The notes beneath the pieces were generated by a model, which was not told the DNA's origin, did no database searches, and saw only the letters and a list, made by a program, of their open reading frames with translations. From Chitinispirillum alkaliphilum (GTDB taxonomy: Bacteria; Fibrobacterota; Chitinivibrionia; Chitinivibrionales; Chitinispirillaceae): a stretch of DNA of 34,809 nucleotides. The translations under genes were made by a program, and so were the position numbers. Every line of letters starts with the position of its first letter. The first letter of the stretch is position 1. Positions 32,093-34,809 of this stretch are shown here, in pieces. The stretch lies in the NCBI GenBank assembly GCA_001045525.1, contig LDWW01000034.1, positions 1 through 34,809 on the forward strand. The letters are read 5' to 3'.

Positions 32093-33484
32093 ATGAGACG
32101 AAAATCGGCACATTTCGTTTTGTTAATAAGCAGCCTGATAATTTTGTTTCATTCAGGGATAAGCTCCCGGGTAAATCTTGCCGATAAATGCTTTGCCTTA
32201 TATGGCTTGTATGTAGATGGATTGAATAATACTCTTGGGGATGAAAGCGCCGAAAACGAAATCCTTTCATTTGCAAAAAAAATGGAATGAACTATCTGCT
32301 ATTATATGAATTACTCTTAATAATGCCTTCTGAAACAAAACCTACTCGCATCAATTATTTACAAGGCTAAAACTCAGTACAACATAGAACAGGTTGCTGC
32401 AATTGTTGAATCGGGCCTGAACATTGACGACTATGTCAACTAAAACAATTCCCGTGCGCAGAGGAAAAATTTGACGTGTTTAATCTGGAATTTGAATTTT
32501 GGTCACATGACTTAGATGGTTTGGGCTACTGTTATTATCTGTCTGAGTATGGTGAATGTAACCGGGAAAATGCCTTTGCTTTCTATATTGAACAACTGAA
32601 TATTTTAAGAGCTGCAGCGCATCCTATAAATGTTGAAACAGAAATTCACATTGGATGGATTACTGAAACCGAAGCCGCCCAGATTGCCAATGCAGTAGAC
32701 CGTGTGCTGGTTCATTACTACAGGCAAAATGACTACGATATTGTTAATTATGGAATCGACAGACTGATCGATCTTGCCGGTGCAGGCGGTAATATACGTG
32801 TTGCACCAATTTTTTCTTCCGAAGGGACTGATAATACTGATGATCTGCCATTTATGGGAGACTGGCTGTTTACACACCCTGTAGATCAGGCGTTTGAGAG
32901 CTGGTATAATCAATACAGTACACTTGCTGGTCAGTGGAAAGAAAATATCAATATACTGGGTGCTGTATGGTTTACCTATGGCCGATTCAATCAAAACCAC
33001 CCAAATCATATCACCTTACAACCAGACAATCAAACCGTATCAAAAGGTCAAACCACAGTTTTTAAGCAACAAGTACTACTGGTCGAAGAATGGAATCTGT
33101 TTGAACGACACAAGAAACATTACCGGAAGTAAAACCCCTGCACTGACTATTCACAACGTCAGCTATTCCGATACCGGACTGTATAGCTGCAGGATCGTAA
33201 GCTATTACAGCGAAAACCCCGGCAGTCTCAGCTCTACAGAAGCTTCATTAAGCATAGATGAAAATACCGGTTTGCGGTTTCATGACAACAGCTTATCAGC
33301 ATCACCAATTCACACAATCCGATCTAATGGAAAAACAGTCATCCAACTAAATGAAAAAATCAGCAAAGGCGAAGTGTATAACTTGACGGGGAAAAGAATT
33401 ATGGAGTTACGGAATACCCGAACCCTGGATCTTACTGGCCAACCTGATGGGGTTTATTTTATCCTGACTCCCGACAGGACGTAA
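32093..33484 (+). pseudogene. Decayed secreted protein with Ig-like domain and C-terminal sorting tail
   Basis: A signal peptide ('FVLLISSLIILFHSGISS') opens at 32093, but the frame breaks at a poly-A run near 32278. A segment in another frame (about 32343-32440, 'YNIEQVAAIVESGLNIDDYV') ends at a stop, a third frame carries the body (32460-33065, 'FNLEFEFWSHDLDG', 'IRVAPIFSSEG'), and a fourth break near 33060-33090 leads to an Ig-like domain ('YYWSKNGICLNDTRN', 'LTIHNVSYSDTGLYSCRI') and a C-terminal tail ('KGEVYNLTGKRIMEL', 'LTGQPDGVYFILT') of the FCB secretion-signal type. With at least three frameshifts it is not functional. The stop codon lies in the first bases of the IS66 element. Confidence 0.78.
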
Positions 33485-33571
33485 GCCTTCGGTAATCCCC
33501 GTCTTGCAGCGATAAATATATAATACGATATTATCTCCTGTATACTTTCCCTACAAATACAGGAGGCAGTA

Positions 33572-33919
33572 ATGGCAAAGGTATTCAGAAGCAAATCGGA
33601 AGTCGAGCAGATTCTTTCAGACTATTCTCAAAGTGAACTGAGCCGCAGAGAGTTCTGCAACTCAAAGGGTATTAAACTTGGTACCTTTCAGTGGTGGATG
33701 AAAAGGCAACGGGAAAATACCTGCAATGCCCCCCCAAACGATGCATTCATCAAATTTACACCTCCGTATACACCAGCATCTCGAAGAATCGAACCGGAAT
33801 CTGAACTGACAATTGACTTTTGCTCTGGGACCCGGCTAAAGTGGCGGGGCAGAGAAGTTCCATCTTCAGTTTATCAGCTTATTGCTGCCCTGAACTCAGA
33901 GGCCGGAGTAGAAAGATGA
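33572..33919 (+). CDS. tnpA: IS66-family TnpA (accessory HTH protein)
   Basis: The 115-aa protein has a helix-turn-helix region, 'SEVEQILSDYSQSELSRREF' then 'CNSKGIKLGTFQWWMKRQR', as in IS66 OrfA, which binds DNA for transposition. AGGAGG stands seven bases before the ATG. Its stop overlaps the expected tnpB start (ATGA at 33916-33919), the usual translational coupling. Confidence 0.88.
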   Translation: MAKVFRSKSEVEQILSDYSQSELSRREFCNSKGIKLGTFQWWMKRQRENTCNAPPNDAFIKFTPPYTPASRRIEPESELTIDFCSGTRLKWRGREVPSSVYQLIAALNSEAGVER

Positions 33920-34264
33920 TAGGAATAAGCCCTTCAGCTCAGATATACCTCTGTACAGTTCTGTGATATGCGTAAATCATTTGATGGACTGTGCGGGCTT
34001 GTTCATGATTACATGGGCAAGCAGTCCCTTTCGGGAAATTTCTTCGTCTTCGTTAACAGGTTCCGTAATCGGATGAAGATACTGCACTGGGACAGGCACG
34101 GTTTTTGGCTGCACTACAAGAGACTTGAACAGGGCAGCTTCCAGATGCCTTCGGTTTCAGAGCATCAGCACCCGGACATCCCGATTTCCTACGATCAGTT
34201 GTTAATGATCATTGAGGGAATAGATTTTACTTCCGTAAAAAGAAGAAAACGTTTTACACTGTAA
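33916..34264 (+). pseudogene. tnpB: IS66-family TnpB with 5' frameshift
   Basis: The ATG at 33916 opens 'MIGISPSAQIYLCTV', the normal TnpB N-terminus, but hits TGA at 33964. The rest continues one frame over from 33968: 'MRKSFDGLCGLVHDYMGKQS', 'KILHWDRHGFWLHYKRLE', 'ISYDQLLMIIEGIDF'. One extra base near 33958-33963 accounts for it. The body (98 aa from 33968) is otherwise full length and typical; IS66 TnpB is an essential accessory protein of unclear biochemistry. Either this copy is broken or the frame is bridged by slippage. The sequence there has no evident slippery run, so damage is likelier. Confidence 0.8.
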
Positions 34265-34809
34265 CCCCCAGTAATTATATTAAGTCAAGATGAAACAGCC
34301 GAAGAAAAATTCGTTCCTCTCTCCACCTACCGTGAACTTGAAGCCAAGTACGAAAATATCTTTCATGAGCTGCAGTGGCTTAAACGCCAGCTTTTCGGTA
34401 CAAAGTCAGAACGTTTTATCCCCAATGACCAACAGACAGAACTGAATTTCGGGATTGAAAAGAATACTGTGCAGGTCCAGCAACAGGAGATTAACTATAC
34501 ACGTAAAACAGTTAAGAAAACCTCTGGGCACGGCAGGCAGGAGATGCCTTCACATCTGCCCTACGAAGATATACTGATTGAACCGCAGGAAGAGGTTAAA
34601 GACTCCGAGAAAATAGGTGATGAGATAACCTGGGAGTACGAGTACAATCCGGGGACTCTTTTTGTAAGACGGTATATTCGTCCCAAGTATTCACTGAAAG
34701 CAACAGGTCAGATAATAATCGGAACACTTCCGGAACGTCCTGTTGACAAGGATAATTTCGGTCCCGGTATTATGAGCACAGTGACAACCGACAAATACCT
34801 CTATCACCT
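34265..34809 (+). CDS. tnpC: IS66-family TnpC transposase, 5' part
   Basis: The open frame follows the tnpB stop in the same frame and reads 'SQDETAEEKFVPLSTYRELE', 'WLKRQLFGTKSERFIPND', 'TSGHGRQEMPSHLPYEDI', 'IEPQEEVKDSEKIGDEITWE', 'LFVRRYIRPKYS' and 'STVTTDKYLYH', the N-terminal part of an IS66 DDE transposase. The family's leucine-rich 'LKRQLFGTKSER' is clear, while the CxxC zinc finger of some members is absent, as in Bacteroidetes-like IS66. No ATG, GTG or TTG lies at the expected start (only ATT/ATA/GTA codons), so translation may depend on an unusual start or the gene may be decayed. The catalytic domain is beyond the window. Confidence 0.82.

Larger units (their letters stand above)
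33481..34809 (+). mobile_element. IS66-family element, left part (runs off the window)
   Basis: The left end is probably GTAAGCC at 33481, a terminus typical of IS66 elements, followed by about 90 bp of leader and tnpA, tnpB and tnpC in the standard order. The right end and target duplication lie outside the window. tnpB is frameshifted at its 5' end and tnpC lacks a normal start, so this copy looks defective. Inserted at the 3' end of the secreted-protein pseudogene. Confidence 0.85.

Overview
The window looks like chromosomal DNA of a Gram-negative bacterium, probably from the FCB group (Fibrobacterota or Chitinispirillum-like). This is an inference. It rests on an outer-membrane beta-barrel protein, a TolC-type channel, lipoprotein signals, a very large bacterial alpha-2-macroglobulin, and a decayed secreted protein with an Ig-like domain and an FCB-style C-terminal sorting tail. 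No rRNA or tRNA gene was recognised.

Layout. 1-2.5 kb: a SpoIIAA-like (DUF3478) gene with a doubtful small ORF behind it, then divergent genes for a CPBP membrane protease and a SAM methyltransferase. 2.8-8.7 kb: one alpha-2-macroglobulin locus on the minus strand, cut by a single in-frame TAA, with the reading frame intact on both sides. 8.7-14.4 kb: an accessory region with almost no ordinary gene density. It holds a 26-unit array of about 21 bp repeats bracketed by 137-bp direct repeats, a SHOCT-domain gene, a RelE/ParE toxin-antitoxin pair, a second 22-unit array unrelated in sequence but built the same way, a CDF cation transporter with an altered metal site, fragments of cusA and of the SHOCT gene, and one intact plus two remnant copies of an IS200/IS605-like element. 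14.5-23.8 kb: a copper/silver-type module on the minus strand (CusA-like pump, CusB-like adaptor with metal-binding domains, TolC-like channel). It is followed upstream by two secreted Cys-rich paralogues with a CxxCxxCxxC motif alternating with two YHS/TRASH-like lipoproteins. 23.8-30.1 kb: housekeeping metabolism on the minus strand: MetY-CysK (sulfur assimilation), ProS, LysA and a nitroreductase. 30.2-31.9 kb: a small exported protein and an outer-membrane barrel. 32.1-34.8 kb: a frameshifted secreted-protein pseudogene whose stop codon lies at the left end of an IS66-family element that runs off the window and itself looks damaged.

How it fits together. The RND pump takes Cu(I)/Ag(I) from the periplasm or inner membrane out through the TolC-like channel. 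The YHS lipoproteins and Cys-rich exported proteins are good candidates for periplasmic metal capture or hand-over, and their promoter region shares a motif with the pump operon promoter. Fragments of the metal genes (cusA, SHOCT) lie scattered among the IS200-like copies, which shows that this region has been repeatedly rearranged. The most unusual structures are the two 21-bp arrays with an 85-bp higher-order period, and the paired Cys-rich/YHS cassette.
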